Positions 37,152-47,859 of a stretch of DNA of 64,000 bases are shown in pieces. The first letter of the stretch is position 1; each line of letters opens with the position of its first letter. The translations under genes were made by a program, and so were the position numbers. Location: contig NC_134138.1 of NCBI RefSeq assembly GCF_033958435.1, forward strand, positions 179,040,798-179,104,797, in the 5' to 3' direction. The notes below the pieces were generated by a model. That model had not been told where the DNA came from, did not search any database, and was given only the letters and a program-made list of their open reading frames with translations. The DNA is from Carettochelys insculpta (taxonomy: Eukaryota > Chordata > Testudines > Carettochelyidae).

Positions 37152-37679
37152 CATGTGTACTCAAAAGGGATGGACTCAACACTGGACAGAAATAGCACAG
37201 CAGCTCACTCTCCCCGGGTGTCTCCTGCCAACAGCTGCTTTTCTTCTGTGGTGACCTGCATAGTGTGCTGATTAAACTGAAGCAAACTTCAGAGAAGAGT
37301 TCTTACCCAGAATGGAGGGGGTTCCTCCCTGTCCAAATACTATGTGCTGTCTGAACTGAGATTAATATTTCCTTCACTGCCCAAGACTGAGAAACAGATT
37401 TAGGAATTCAAAACAAACAGGATTACTCAACAATCCTGGGCCATCAATTTCTAAGGAGCTATTCTCATTTACTCCTAAAAATCACAGAGCATTTCTTCCT
37501 ACCCATCATATATAAGTGTGTGAGGATATGATTGTCCTTTTCCCTAGTGTAATTTGGTAGCGTGAGAGACAGACCAGTTAGTTCCCCATCTCATGCTTAA
37601 TGTGCTTGGACATTAATCCATATGCATTCAAGGCCATTTTCTTCTAAGTGTGAGTGGATGAGCTGAGAGGTCATGTCAT
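37152..37679. other. short intergenic stretch, nothing recognised
   Basis: Ordinary AT-rich DNA without motif-bearing frames. Confidence 0.5.
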
Positions 37680-38940
37680 TTGTTGCAACATGTAGCAAGC
37701 CGCTGTGGCCCTCTGCAGATGCAGAGGTGGAGGAGGCTACTCAGAGGCCCTGGTGGGCGGGCCCTGAGCTGGAACACCAGGGCCCCGCCCCTCAGAGGAC
37801 AGGGCCTGAGGCCAGAAGGGCCAGGGGCGGAGCTCAGGGACCATTATCTGTTGGGCCACCGTGCTGGGAGGAAGCTCCTGCTTGCGCTCCTGGGCAGCAG
37901 GGGCAGAGGGCCCCTGGCCGCCTGGCCTGTCGGCGAGAACTTCCCCAAAGCTGCACAGACCAACCTGGCAGCTACAGATATGGATGCCCCAGGGGACGTA
38001 CCCAGACTTACTGGATCTACCAGGGCCCTCACGCTGGTGGAGAGCCCCCTCCCCAGAGGGCCTGCCAGGCCCAAACGAATGGCCTGGGCCTTGCCACCCA
38101 GAGGCCCCGGGAGCAGCTGACTCCGGAGTTCCACTGGACCCCTGCAGTACAGAAGCCCCTGCCATCCTAGGACCCACCGTGCTGCCACCGCCAGACTACC
38201 CCAATGACATAGAGATGTCGGACTGGCCAGAGCCCCTGAAGGCGGACGACTTGGAGGGGACCTACCCTCCAGGACCCGCTGACCAGACTGACTGGGACCC
38301 TACCCAGATGGAGGTGGAGGTAGGAAGTGGCCTGGGGAACGCTTCACCGGAACCCATGGCGGTGTGTTGAGGCCTGGATCCCCACTGCCATGGCCAGGTG
38401 TAAGCACTCCTCAGGGCCCCGGGCTGGGTCGCAGTGGAGTAGGAGGGCCTGCGACCCCCTACCCGCTCCCTGGCGGGGTCAACCCTCACTGAGGTAAAGC
38501 CGACCCTGTGGAGGGGAGAACCAAACTCCACTGTAACTGCTGCCCCGTCCTGAACTGAGGGCTGGGCTTCTCCCCGAACACTGTACCTGCTGCCCTGCCC
38601 TGAACTGAGGGCTGGGCTTCTCCCCAAACCCTGTAACTACTGCCCCACCCTGAACTGAGGACTGGGTTTTTCCCCAAACACTTCAGCCTTACCTGTCGCC
38701 CCGCCCTGCCGCAAGGGCCGGGGCCCATCTGAACTACTTGCAGGCTGCCTGCTGCCTTGCCTTGAGGGAAGGGTGAGCCTTTGGGGCCACCCCGCCCGGG
38801 TCAGAGCTGGGGCCGACTGCTGGGCGGTTCCTTAAAGGAGCCAGAGCCCAGGGCCATTAGGACTGCGGGCAGCTGTGATAGCCCATGGCGCCCAGCAAGG
38901 GGCGCTATTGTAGCGCGGGCCTCTACACAACACATCTGAA
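37680..38940. repeat. GC-rich block, probably part of an LTR-type retroelement
   Basis: This block is strikingly richer in G and C than its flanks, with a sharp drop near 38940. Long frames are open on both strands at once (for example 37673-38170 plus and 37737-38177 minus), as expected from GC-rich DNA with few stops and not by itself evidence of a gene. The plus frame from 37861 ends with an acidic Pro-rich run (NDIEMSDWPEPLKADDLEGT) up to a TGA near 38370, somewhat like the tail of a capsid-type polyprotein. A 50-bp tandem repeat follows, then GGGGCGCTATTGTAGCGCGG near 38895. Class and limits are uncertain. Confidence 0.4.
38532..38690 (+). repeat. three-unit tandem repeat of about 50 bp
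   Basis: Units start near 38539, 38589 and 38639. Each reads roughly CTGCCCYRYCCTGAACTGAG, then GGCTGGGCTTCTCCCC, then AAACNCTGTAACT, with a few changes per unit. A degenerate fourth start is visible near 38696. Confidence 0.8.
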
Positions 38941-40840
38941 CCCACAGGTTTCATCAGCAGGTTGTGATCTTTACATCCACCTCAAAGACCTCTGGCAATT
39001 GAGTTTACAGTATAACTAATAATATAACTTCATGAACTCCTTTTCAGATTAAAAATACTGAATAGTGCAGTGTATCGGCTGTGGCTATTTTATACTTTGT
39101 GTGATCACGTGTGTTTTAGATGGTGTCGATGTTTCTCTTACATTGGAAAAAATAATTTCAGAAAAAAATAGGTTTCACGCCATTCCCTTCAGAGAGACAG
39201 ACGCTCTGGATTAAAGTGATCTCCTCCGCAAGTCAGATCCCCTCATGAGAATTCCAGGTTTTCAGCTGTCTTGTGCTTTGTCGCAGAGGAGTTCAACCAT
39301 CATGTATACGTCAATGGGGGACACACGCAAACTTGTCTGCCGCAATCCTACAGTTAATATACTAATTGGAGAAGACAGACTAACTGATAATATTGATGAT
39401 CCAATAACTAAACTATTGGTCTACTATATGCTGGAAAAATGCTTTTTTATTTAAAATAAGGTCTGATAGCCTTATCACATGAGTTATTGATCAAAATCCT
39501 TATTAAAAGAGGTTATAGTTCATGTTGTCTCTTTGGAAGATAAACCTGATACGAAAGAGTGACTAATTAAATATGATTTCTTAAAGTGGTAATTGTTGGA
39601 TTCCTGATGCAGTTACCTGTAGTACACACCCTGAAATGAACTCAGATAGGTTCACCAAGTTATTTGGAAGAGTGAGGGAAAAATCATCATTCAAGATTTG
39701 TTATTACTCAGCGTTAGGCTCTGTCCTATTTAACACTGAAAAGGGTGGCAGTTGGTGACAAGTTCACCTTTCTGAAGCAATTCAGGATTCAGTCATCAAC
39801 AAGCATTAACTCCCTATCTTTACCTTTGGTTTTCAATCTGAATTTTTATTGTTAGAGCAATGGGCTCCACGCCAAAAATAGCGTGATCCAGGTGAATGCT
39901 ATGCATTAGATTTTAAAGCCACTAATATAACATTTCCTTATTACCGCTTTCTTTTGTCTAGTTTATGTTCCAGTGCCTGTGACCCACTTGGCAGTGCCCC
40001 AGAATTTGCAGTCTCTGATCATTATTTTTTTTCTGTAATCCTGGGAATATGATAAAAAGCTTAGGTAGCAGAGGCCAATGCCACACGGAGAAGGGAGAGT
40101 AAGAAAAATGTTCTGAGTAAGAAAAGGCTACCTCAGGCCACCATCCCTGTCTTTTTCAGCGTGGTTCTAACAGACAATCAAGCTTCCTTAAAGTCAGTTC
40201 AGTAATCCATCTGATCATTACAATTCCAACAAACAATTACTTTAAACCAAAACAATTTTCCACCATTCATGTGGTTTCTTTACTGCCTGCTTTTGAAACT
40301 GCACGGACATACTTTCCCACTGGTTTCATTTTTGTTTCTAATCTGTTTCACTTTTCTGGCACTGCTTGTAACACACTAGCACATAGCAGCAATGTTTGAG
40401 TTGTAAAAGATGGAAAAGAATATTTAAATACAAACAGAATTCTCACTGGCTTTCTGTAAGTCAGAAACATTTCTGTTTATTTCTGATATTCTAAAACCAT
40501 ACTAATATAAAACTTCAAATTAAGATTCAAATATTAACTGAACTGAGCAGCGATTGTCCCTGTTTCTAACGTTCTGCCTTTTCCAGTCAAACCCGGTCCC
40601 CTTTTATTTCAAAAGCAAAGTTTAATTTTCTCATGCAGTCAAACACACACAGTAAATTTTGTAGTGCTTTACTCACTCTAGTTTTAAGTGTCCCATATAG
40701 ATTACCTTTCCTTTCCCTTCAGCAGCTAGTTCACAATTTAAAAAGATTTCAGTTAATAAGTGTTATGCCTGAGTCTCCAGTTTAAGTTTTAAAAGATTCT
40801 GGAATATTTTTATCTCTTTACAGTATGATCACAACACACA

Positions 40841-40874
<34 letters not shown>

Positions 40875-41096
40875 TCTCTTAAAAATAAAGACTTCAGCCC
40901 ATCAGCTCAAGTATTGTCCCTTGGACGAACCCAGATCTGATCTAGTCTGTCCAACTCTGAATTTTTATGAGTAAATTTCTCTTATTCCTGATCTAGTCTC
41001 TCAAAAGGTAATATCAACATCTTCGCTCAGCTATGGTGGTCAAAACTGCATTCCAGTCTTCTTCTGTCAATATCACCTCTTCAACAAGCTAGGGAC
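38941..41096. other. AT-rich stretch, no gene seen
   Basis: No gene recognised. It holds a CA/GA microsatellite (listed) and otherwise anonymous sequence. Confidence 0.5.
40834..40874 (+). repeat. compound (CA)n(GA)n microsatellite
   Basis: Twelve CA units (40834-40857) pass directly into eight GA units (40858-40874). Confidence 0.95.
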
Positions 41097-41494
41097 TGTG
41101 GGAGCACGAGCACCTGGTGGCCGGGCCTCACTCGCAAGGCAGAATGACCATACACTCCATCTTGGAATGCTATCATACAGCGGCGGGAAGGTCTGAAGTC
41201 AGGCCAGGAGAAAGAAATCAGAAAGTTGACAAGTAGTTGGAGAGTCCCCAAAGAGAACATCCTGACAAGCAGATAGTAAGCCCCCAAAGAGAACAGCTGG
41301 GGCTAGTAGCTGGAAGCCCCCCAAAGAGAACATCTTGGTTGTACAACATCAGAGGGTCTCAGGGGAGGTTCAGAAAAAGACCAAGGACAGAGGAAATCTT
41401 GTAACATGTTCTAACAGGCCGGGAGAATAGAAAGCCCAAATTAGGTAACAAACACTTTAATTGGCCAGGTATCGAACCCCCAAGTAAGAAACAG

Positions 41495-41503
41495 TATAAA
41501 AGG
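41495..41503 (+). promoter_or_regulatory. TATA box within the probable LTR
   Basis: TATAAAAGG, a strong core-promoter match, followed by GC-richer leader sequence. Its place before the AATAAA cluster fits an LTR promoter. Activity is not implied. Confidence 0.55.
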
Positions 41504-41766
41504 TGATTTAGCAGGAATAAGGGTGTGGGCTCCTGGACACAAGGCGGAGGCTAGCAACTTCCAGTCCAGACAGCAGACCCCGGCCTGATCACCCGGACGT
41601 CACCACCACGAAAGGTCCCAACCAAGCCGTATCTCTGACTTGAAGGGCCGCTGTAACGTAGTTATTGGTGAGATGTGGGAGCACTGGATGTTATTGGTAA
41701 GTCACATGTAATTATATATAGTTATATGTAACCTAGTATTTAGCTTATGCCAAATAAATAACTATC

Positions 41767-41788
41767 TATATATATATATATATATATA
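41767..41788 (+). repeat. (TA)n microsatellite
   Basis: Eleven uninterrupted TA units between two AATAAA signals of the probable LTR. Confidence 0.95.
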
Positions 41789-41915
41789 ACAAGTGTTAAG
41801 TAATTGTAGTTACGAATAAATGAATAAATCACTATTGGTAAATACCACTAGCTGGTCTAGCTGGGTCTGTATAGAGAATTATTGGGACTTAGAACAGCCA
41901 CAGGGCATTGTGGTG

Positions 41916-42740
41916 TTCACAATCGGAGTGTTATTGTTTCTGGTACTCATAATACTGTGGAAACCTAGGTTTTAAAGTGAATACACTGAATCACATATTG
42001 CTGCTACACAAAAAGCTATGTCACCTATACTTGCAGACTCAACACAGTTGTTATCTGTTCTGCAAATGGCAATAATGCTCCCTCCACTCCTTTCTCTTTA
42101 CTCCCAAATTCAATACTTAACACGCAAAAGAAACTCTTTTTCCACAATATCTCCTCAGATAAAGAGCTGTTTAAGACAACCATCCTATTTGGGGATGAGA
42201 GAATGAAACTTTAGTCAGTAGGCACATACCTAAAACACAAACATTTTACTTGCAACAGGTAAGACTTTTGTGTTACTGCAACAAGAATAAATGCAGTCAG
42301 GTAAGTAGATACAGGAAAGGCTGCCCAAATTTGTAGGGAAATTCCACCAGAAGGAGATGGGAGAAACAGATCACAAAGAGAGGCAAAAAAAAGAAAAGAA
42401 AACAAAAAACAAATCAGGAATAGAAAATTCAGCACAACAATCTTGTAGAGATTGTAGGCACTGGACATTCTCCTTCAACAGAGACCAAAAAAATAGCTCA
42501 TCCATTCATACAACAGACATGAGAAATGTAGCTTTCAAGGATTATGCACACATAAAAACTGACCTTCTAAAAGCAAAACCTATTTACAACCTGTTTGTTG
42601 ATAAGCAATGAAAAAGTTAAGAGACTTCATGCTATATGAACTAATGTCAGAAGGTTATTAAGTTTTGCTTTTCCATGCAGGTAACATAATTGCAAAGGTA
42701 ATAAATAGGAAAAAGCAGAAGTCTTAGAATGGAACCTAAA
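41916..42740. other. short intergenic stretch, no gene seen
   Basis: Anonymous AT-rich DNA with A-rich runs near 42385-42410. Confidence 0.5.
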
Positions 42741-43426
42741 GGATGCGTCTACACTAGCTGCTACTTTGAAGTAGCCAGCACAACGTTGAAATAGCATGCG
42801 TCGCGTCTGCATGCTCCATGTGCTATTTCGACATTGAAATTGACATTAGGCTGTGAGACACCGAAATTGCTATTCCTATCTGAAGATGGGAATAGCGCCC
42901 TACTTCGACGTTCAACGTTGAAGTAGGGCGTCTGTAGACGATCCGCGTCCCGCTACTTCAAAATAGCAGGGTCCTCCATGGTGGCCATCAGCTGAGGTGT
43001 TGAGAGATGCTCCGTCCAGCCCCTGCAGGGCTCTATGGTCACTGCATGCAGCAGCCGTTAGCCCAGGGCTTCTGGCTGCTGCTGCTGCAGCTGGGGTCCA
43101 CGCTGTGTGCACAGGGTCTGCAACTGGTTGTCAGCTCTGTGGATCTCATGCTGTGCAGGGCAAGTGTGTCTGGGAGGGGCCCTTTAAGGGAGTGGTTTGG
43201 GGCTTTGCTGGCCCCTTATTTCGATGGGGAGTGCTTGTGTGTGTGGATGCTCCACATTTCCTTCCGGGGCGGATCCTTTCGATGTTCCCAGTCGCCACAT
43301 CAACGTGGAATGTCGATGGCACCAGCCCTGGAGGACGTGTAGATGATACATGTCAAAGTAGCCTATTTCAATGTCCTTACTTCAAAATAGGTTACTTCGA
43401 CATAGTGTGCTAGTGCAGACGTAGCC
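42741..43426. mobile_element. TTCGAA-family non-autonomous DNA element, copy 2
   Basis: Ends are GGATGCGTCTACACTAGC and, reversed, GGCTACGTCTGCACTAGC. Matching AAA triplets flank it (42738-42740 and 43427-43429). The interior matches copies at 19466 and 51491 through CCATGGTGGCCATCAGCTG, CCCTGCAGGGCTCTATGGTC and CCCTTTAAGGGAG. Here many CG sites have become TG or CA, and several TTCGAA words read TTTGAAG or TTCAAAA, so this copy looks older. The middle has diverged after 43200. Confidence 0.83.
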
Positions 43427-43589
43427 AAACAGTTCTCTTAAATTTTCACTACCATGGGGTTTAACCAACAACTCCCATTAGTGCAACTGAAATTTTGAAA
43501 GCTTTTATGCTTCAGCTTCCTCCATATTAGTATCAATGCCTACAAAGTAAATACAGTGGGGAAAAAATCTTACCTGTGCTAGTCATAGT

Positions 43590-43910
43590 TCATAATCATC
43601 ATCATCATCATCCTCATGAACCATAGGCTCAGCATTCATGGGTGTCTGATGCCTCCCTCACTATTTCCTTCCATCTTTCCTTGTCCAGCACCAAGTGGAA
43701 TTTTCTTTTGCTAGCCAACTTATTGACCCAACCCCGATCGCTTGATTGGTATCACAGACCTTGTTTATCCAGGCAATGTCCAATACAGAATCTTTTATAA
43801 GTTAGTCGCACTGGCATCAGATTTCATTCATATTCTTGTTTTATGATCAGCACATCAACACTCATCTGACCAACCCTCCTCCTTTATCCAGGTTTGGGAC
43901 TGGCATGGAA
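43590..43910 (-). mobile_element. RTE-like LINE 3' end
   Basis: On the minus strand a short coding remnant reads WVNKLASKRKFHLVLDKER followed by WKEIVREAS, a pattern found at the C-terminus of RTE-type LINEs. It is followed by a short tail ending in ATGATGATGATGATGAT, as expected for elements whose 3' end is a simple repeat. Everything upstream is degraded or missing. The assignment is tentative. Confidence 0.45.
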
Positions 43911-44432
43911 CCTTTAGAGGCTTCATGGCAGAGTTTGATAATATTATAATCATACTACAAGGAAATCATACAATACTAGAAGTGGAGGGTCAGGGGATTG
44001 GCTACAGGGTTACAGAGCAATTGTGGGTAGCCTGTGGGCCACATTTGGGGCACTGGGGCTCCTTCTTCGGCCCACAGTCCGCCCCCAGGCTGCCTACCTC
44101 CTCATCCCCATTCTTCTCTCACACACTGGGGCATTGAAGCTCTGCATTTTGAGCTTGGGCTGGGGAGGAGCTGGGACAAGAGAGTCAGTCAGTGGATTCA
44201 TAGAGCTCTGAAGGTCTGGGAAGAGATGGGGAAAGAGTAGGAAGTGTGGGGCTCCAGTGCCCCAGCATGTGAAAGGTGCATGGGGGCGGAAGGGGGACAG
44301 GAGATGGGGGTCCACAGGTGGAATCCCAGTTGGCCATGGGCTGCTGTAGCCCATTGAGATGAAAAATGTGCCACTTATGTCACCCTCTCACTCTTCTTGT
44401 TTGCTCATCTCTGTCATAGAGCTTTTCACCTA
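43911..44432. other. intergenic, GC-richer patch, no gene
   Basis: From about 44000 to 44340 base composition rises and frames overlap on both strands. Words such as GTGGGCCACATTTGGGG resemble text near 47740. It may be an unnamed repeat. No gene is supported. Confidence 0.35.
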
Positions 44433-44864
44433 GGCCGTGTCTACACAGGCAGCCTCTGTCGATAAAAGCGGGCCTTTGTTGACAAAACTCACCAAGTGTC
44501 TACAAAGTTAAAGTGCTCTGTCTAGAGTTTGTCGACAAAGCTCAGCTGTTCCATTGCCAGTATTATCCTGTTCCCAATCAGATATAACACCTCTGTCAAT
44601 GGTGTTTTGTTGACAGAGTGCCAGGGTAGACACTTCTGTCAACAGAGAGGGATTCTGGTTCCCCAGGCAGCCCTGTTTGCAGCACTTCCCATCAGCCATT
44701 CTGCCAAGAGAGAGCCAAGCAGTCCAGCTGCTGTCTGTTGACAGATCAGCTTGCTCTTTTGATCTGCTTTTGTGTATAGACACAATCTGTCAACAGAGGT
44801 ACTGCTGAGGTTTCTCTGTCAACAGTGGCCTTTGTTGACAGAGGCTGCCCATGTAGACATGGCC
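44433..44864. mobile_element. GTCGACAAA-family non-autonomous DNA element
   Basis: Left end GGCCGTGTCTACACAGGC, right end reversed GGCCATGTCTACATGGGC; the inverted match extends through GCAGCCTCTGTCRAYAAA. Matching CTA triplets flank it (44430-44432 and 44865-44867). The interior repeats TTTGTCGACAAAG, TTTTGTTGACAGAG and CTGTCAACAGAG in both orientations. At 432 bp it has no coding capacity. Confidence 0.85.
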
Positions 44865-46004
44865 CTATAGTAGGTTACCAGCTTAAAAGCACCTTGAAAG
44901 TCAGACAGCTAAATTGTTACATTGTGCCATCTGCAAGCCTACCTCAATTTAATTTGATAGCCTCAATACAGTTCTTTGGACAAGCATGCCCATCGCAAAG
45001 ATGAACACCACACCTAGCACTAGTTGCCAACCCTGCAGTCGTCTCAGCAGACAGGCCAAGAATTGGGTTGTCATGGATACATACCTCTCGTTTCCATTTG
45101 TGGTATGTCAAAAACTGGAAACACACACCATGTTGGGCACACATGAAAAAGCGTGTGGATACTGACCATGAGAGAGATACCACATAGATAGTGAACTTCA
45201 GCCTCTTGGGTGGTTAAATCCCTCCTTCTTAACTTGATTTAAAATATAATATGTGAATTAACATAGTATTGTACTGTGTTTTCCACATGGCAATTCCTAT
45301 TAACTTCCCACAAGATATTGTACGCTTTGCAAAACTAGGCCATTTGCCTGCACCTTCCCTCCAGCATTAATCTAGGTGTCGAATATGAAATATTGCAGCT
45401 GGCAAGTTTAGAAACCCTCTCTCTGAATATCATCTGGATTCAGGCAGTTTCAATCAAAGGTGGGTAGCCAAATAATACCTTACATTTGCTGCCAACAGGA
45501 CTGCCCAGAGCTGCCGTAAATTAAACACCACAATTCATCACTCTTCTAATCTGTATAGCTTTAGCCCTTAGTGGCAAGGGTTTGATTTGCACATGTACAG
45601 TAATACTTTAACAGTTCCTTGTGGCAATGTTGTGTCAAGGACACAAAAAATATTGTGAATGGTTTAATAAATGTTGACCCTCCCCCATTAATAATAAGAC
45701 AGGACCTGAGAGGCACATGGCAGTTCCGTTCCACGTGGCTATTCCTACATGCACTAAGGAGTGTTTGAATTAATTTGCTACCAGTGCACATCACCCACTA
45801 GCTAGCAGCAGATTCATCATCAAGCAGACATAGCGGAGGGTAGAATGGAGAGATAATGCAGAGAAAAGATAAACAGGCCCAATGCCAGGAATCGTAATGC
45901 ATTTAATATCAATTGTACTTGGGAAAACAATGTCCTCAATCAGCTCTAAGAGCAGCTTGTTTATTCTGTGGTTCACATTTGTGCTAGTGTCATACAGTAG
46001 GGAG
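44865..46004. other. intergenic stretch, no gene seen
   Basis: No motif-bearing frame and no recognised repeat. Confidence 0.5.
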
Positions 46005-46140
46005 GATGGTCTAGTGGGTAGGGCATGGGATCGGGACTCAAAAGATGGAATAAAGGTTCTCATCTCAACCACAAACTTTTTATGTAACTACATGATATTC
46101 ATTTCCTTTTACCTGTGCCTCAGTTAGCTGATCAGAGCGT
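46005..46140 (+). repeat. tRNA-derived SINE with conserved tail
   Basis: The head reads GGATGGTCTAGTGGGTAGGG then CATGGGATCGGGACTCAAAA and AAAGGTTCTCATCTCAACC, a worn A box and B box. About 60 bases on, TACCTGTGCCTCAGTTAGC matches the conserved part of MIR-like and turtle CRY-type SINEs. It lacks tRNA pairing and is not a tRNA gene. Confidence 0.6.
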
Positions 46141-46639
46141 GCACACAGTACCTGACATCCAGTAACTTCCTAGTAACATGACTAATACAGTATTACTATG
46201 TGTATACCATTCAGTACCTCTTGGCTCAAATAGATTAATTTTCTGTAGCCTCTACTTTTAGATTAATAAAATGCAAGTGATTATGAAAAATATAGATAAA
46301 AGCATTTTTGGACTCAATTTCAGAGCTATATCTTTATTTCCTAGGACGCTGATTTATGTTTTTCAAGAGGATGTTACCGGCACAAAACCTGACCATTCCA
46401 CTCTGTGGGAAATATGGTGACAGACCGTGCCATATTAACTTAGGGGAATCTTCAAATGTCTGCAACTGAAAAAGAGAGTCCCACACAAAGTGCAAACTAG
46501 GTCATGTTACAAAAGGATGACAATAAAAAAACTGAACAAAAGCAGGCAGAGAGAAGATTAGAAAGGACAAGGCACACAACAAGATTAAGCCAGATCTAGA
46601 GATAAATAAGAAAACATCCTACAAATATGCTTGTGGCAA

Positions 46640-46880
46640 GAGGAAGATCAAGGACTGGGCTCTCCCCCGCATCCCCCAGAGACTGCCTGGGTTGCTGCAC
46701 AGCCCTTCTAGATTCTGGCCGGATTGCTAGTATGCAATTCCAACTCCCCTCCCTCCCAATGTCAATATCCATGTGTAAGACAGACAGACCTGGGTTGCTG
46801 GCACTAGAGAATGAACCTGCAATCAGAGGGTCTAAAGCCCAGCGCTCTACCACATGAGCTAAAGGCCAGCTGGCTCTCTG
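46640..46880 (-). repeat. tRNA-derived SINE
   Basis: Read on the minus strand from about 46875, CTGGCCTTTAGCTCATGTGG then TAGAGCGCTGGGCTTTAGAC and GATTGCAGGTTCATTCTCT give a good A box, an anticodon-loop-like TTT region and a B box. This is followed by about 150 bases of unrelated body. The T-arm and acceptor pairing do not complete a functional tRNA. The fragment at 8225-8310 is an older member. Confidence 0.68.
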
Positions 46881-47584
46881 TGAAGGCTGTAGAGAAGAGA
46901 CTTCACTCACCCCTAGTATGAGGTCTCAGTGCCTCTGGGTACTACACAGGCAATGTCCTCCCAGGGATTACTGGGGTGGGGGTAGGAAGTCCCAGTCCTT
47001 CCCTTGACCCCATAGATAGCAGCTATATGCCAGGTACAATTTTACAGCTGCTAATCCCTTGGGACACTTCCCCGTAGGCCTGAAAAGTCCTTTCCCTTTC
47101 CTCGGGGATCTGTTACAGCCTATGAGCCTCCACTGACAGTCCTCAGTCTCTCACTAGACATTCAAAGTGAGCTCTCCAAAGTGCTGCCTCAACTCCAGCA
47201 GGTAGTCCTGTAGCTCCTCTTCCCTAGAGAGCCTCCACCACCCTAAGGATGTTCTGGTCCTGCAACTCTTCTTATAGGACTTTCCTAGCCCTTGATTGTC
47301 CACCTCCTTTAGTCTACACTCTAGCCTCCCTTGGAGGTACTTCTCTACGATTATTGCAATGGGGCATGGCAGCACCATGAGCCGCTAGCAGGGGTCTTCA
47401 GGGCACAGGCTACTCCATCACTCCCAAACAATAATTTTGATGGGAGGGGCACTCCAAGAATTTTTTAAGTTGTCAAGGGCCACACTTCTCCATGAAATAA
47501 ATAGAGGTAGACAGAGGATGGGTGCAGAAGGGAGCTTGGGGTACAGGAAGACTTGTGGGGTCTGGTAAGGAGTTTGGATGAACA
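46881..47584. other. stretch without a gene
   Basis: GC-moderate sequence with no motif-bearing frame. The part from about 47450 resembles the start of a G-rich dispersed repeat that continues to about 47800. Confidence 0.4.
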
Positions 47585-47722
47585 GGGCAGGGATTGGGGA
47601 TGGTCACCACCTAGGACAGGGGTCAGGGTACAGGAGGTTTCCACTTCACTGTGGGGCAGGGGTTGGGGATGGTCACCACCTAGGACAGGGGTCAGGGTAC
47701 AGGAGGTTTCCACTTCACTGTG
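47585..47722 (+). repeat. two-copy tandem duplication of 69 bp
   Basis: The unit GGGCAGGG...CACTGTG at 47585-47653 is repeated at 47654-47722 with one difference (A or G at the ninth base). Because 69 is a multiple of three, frames on both strands repeat in protein form, but no known domain appears. Confidence 0.92.
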
Positions 47723-47859
47723 GGCCAGAACTAGTGGCTTGGCAGGCCACATGCAGTTTTCAGGCTGTATTTTACCTGCCCCAGCTCTACTGCATAATCT
47801 AAGTGTTACCTGGCTCTTAGACAAGACTGTAATAGACTTCATCTTTAGCTGAGCTAGGT

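Larger units (their letters stand above)
41097..41915 (+). mobile_element. probable solitary LTR of an endogenous retrovirus-like element
   Basis: Starts TGTGGGAGCACGAGCACC. It contains a TATA box (41495-41503) about 400 bases in, then a transcribed-looking leader, then three AATAAA signals (41753, 41815, 41823), the order expected of U3-R-U5. No gag, pol or env sequence is attached on either side, so it would be a solo LTR. The right limit is uncertain: the 5-bp repeat GGGAC at 41092-41096 and 41884-41888 would give a 787-bp unit ending ATT, while TTCACA at about 41915 is the more usual type of LTR end. A TA microsatellite interrupts it. Confidence 0.55.

Noticed and set aside
36674..37198. 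174-codon minus frame as one protein
   Set aside because: Its first half is a truncated DNA element (36968-37151); only the rest is LINE reverse transcriptase.
37673..38370. Host protein-coding gene in the GC-rich block
   Set aside because: Frames are open on both strands at once because stops are rare in GC-rich DNA; no domain, intron or promoter evidence.
38532..38690. CRISPR-like array
   Set aside because: Repeats of about 50 bp are directly adjacent with no unique spacers, in a vertebrate genome.
46800..46880. Functional tRNA-Lys gene on the minus strand
   Set aside because: A and B boxes are visible but acceptor and T-arm pairing fail and the body continues as a SINE.
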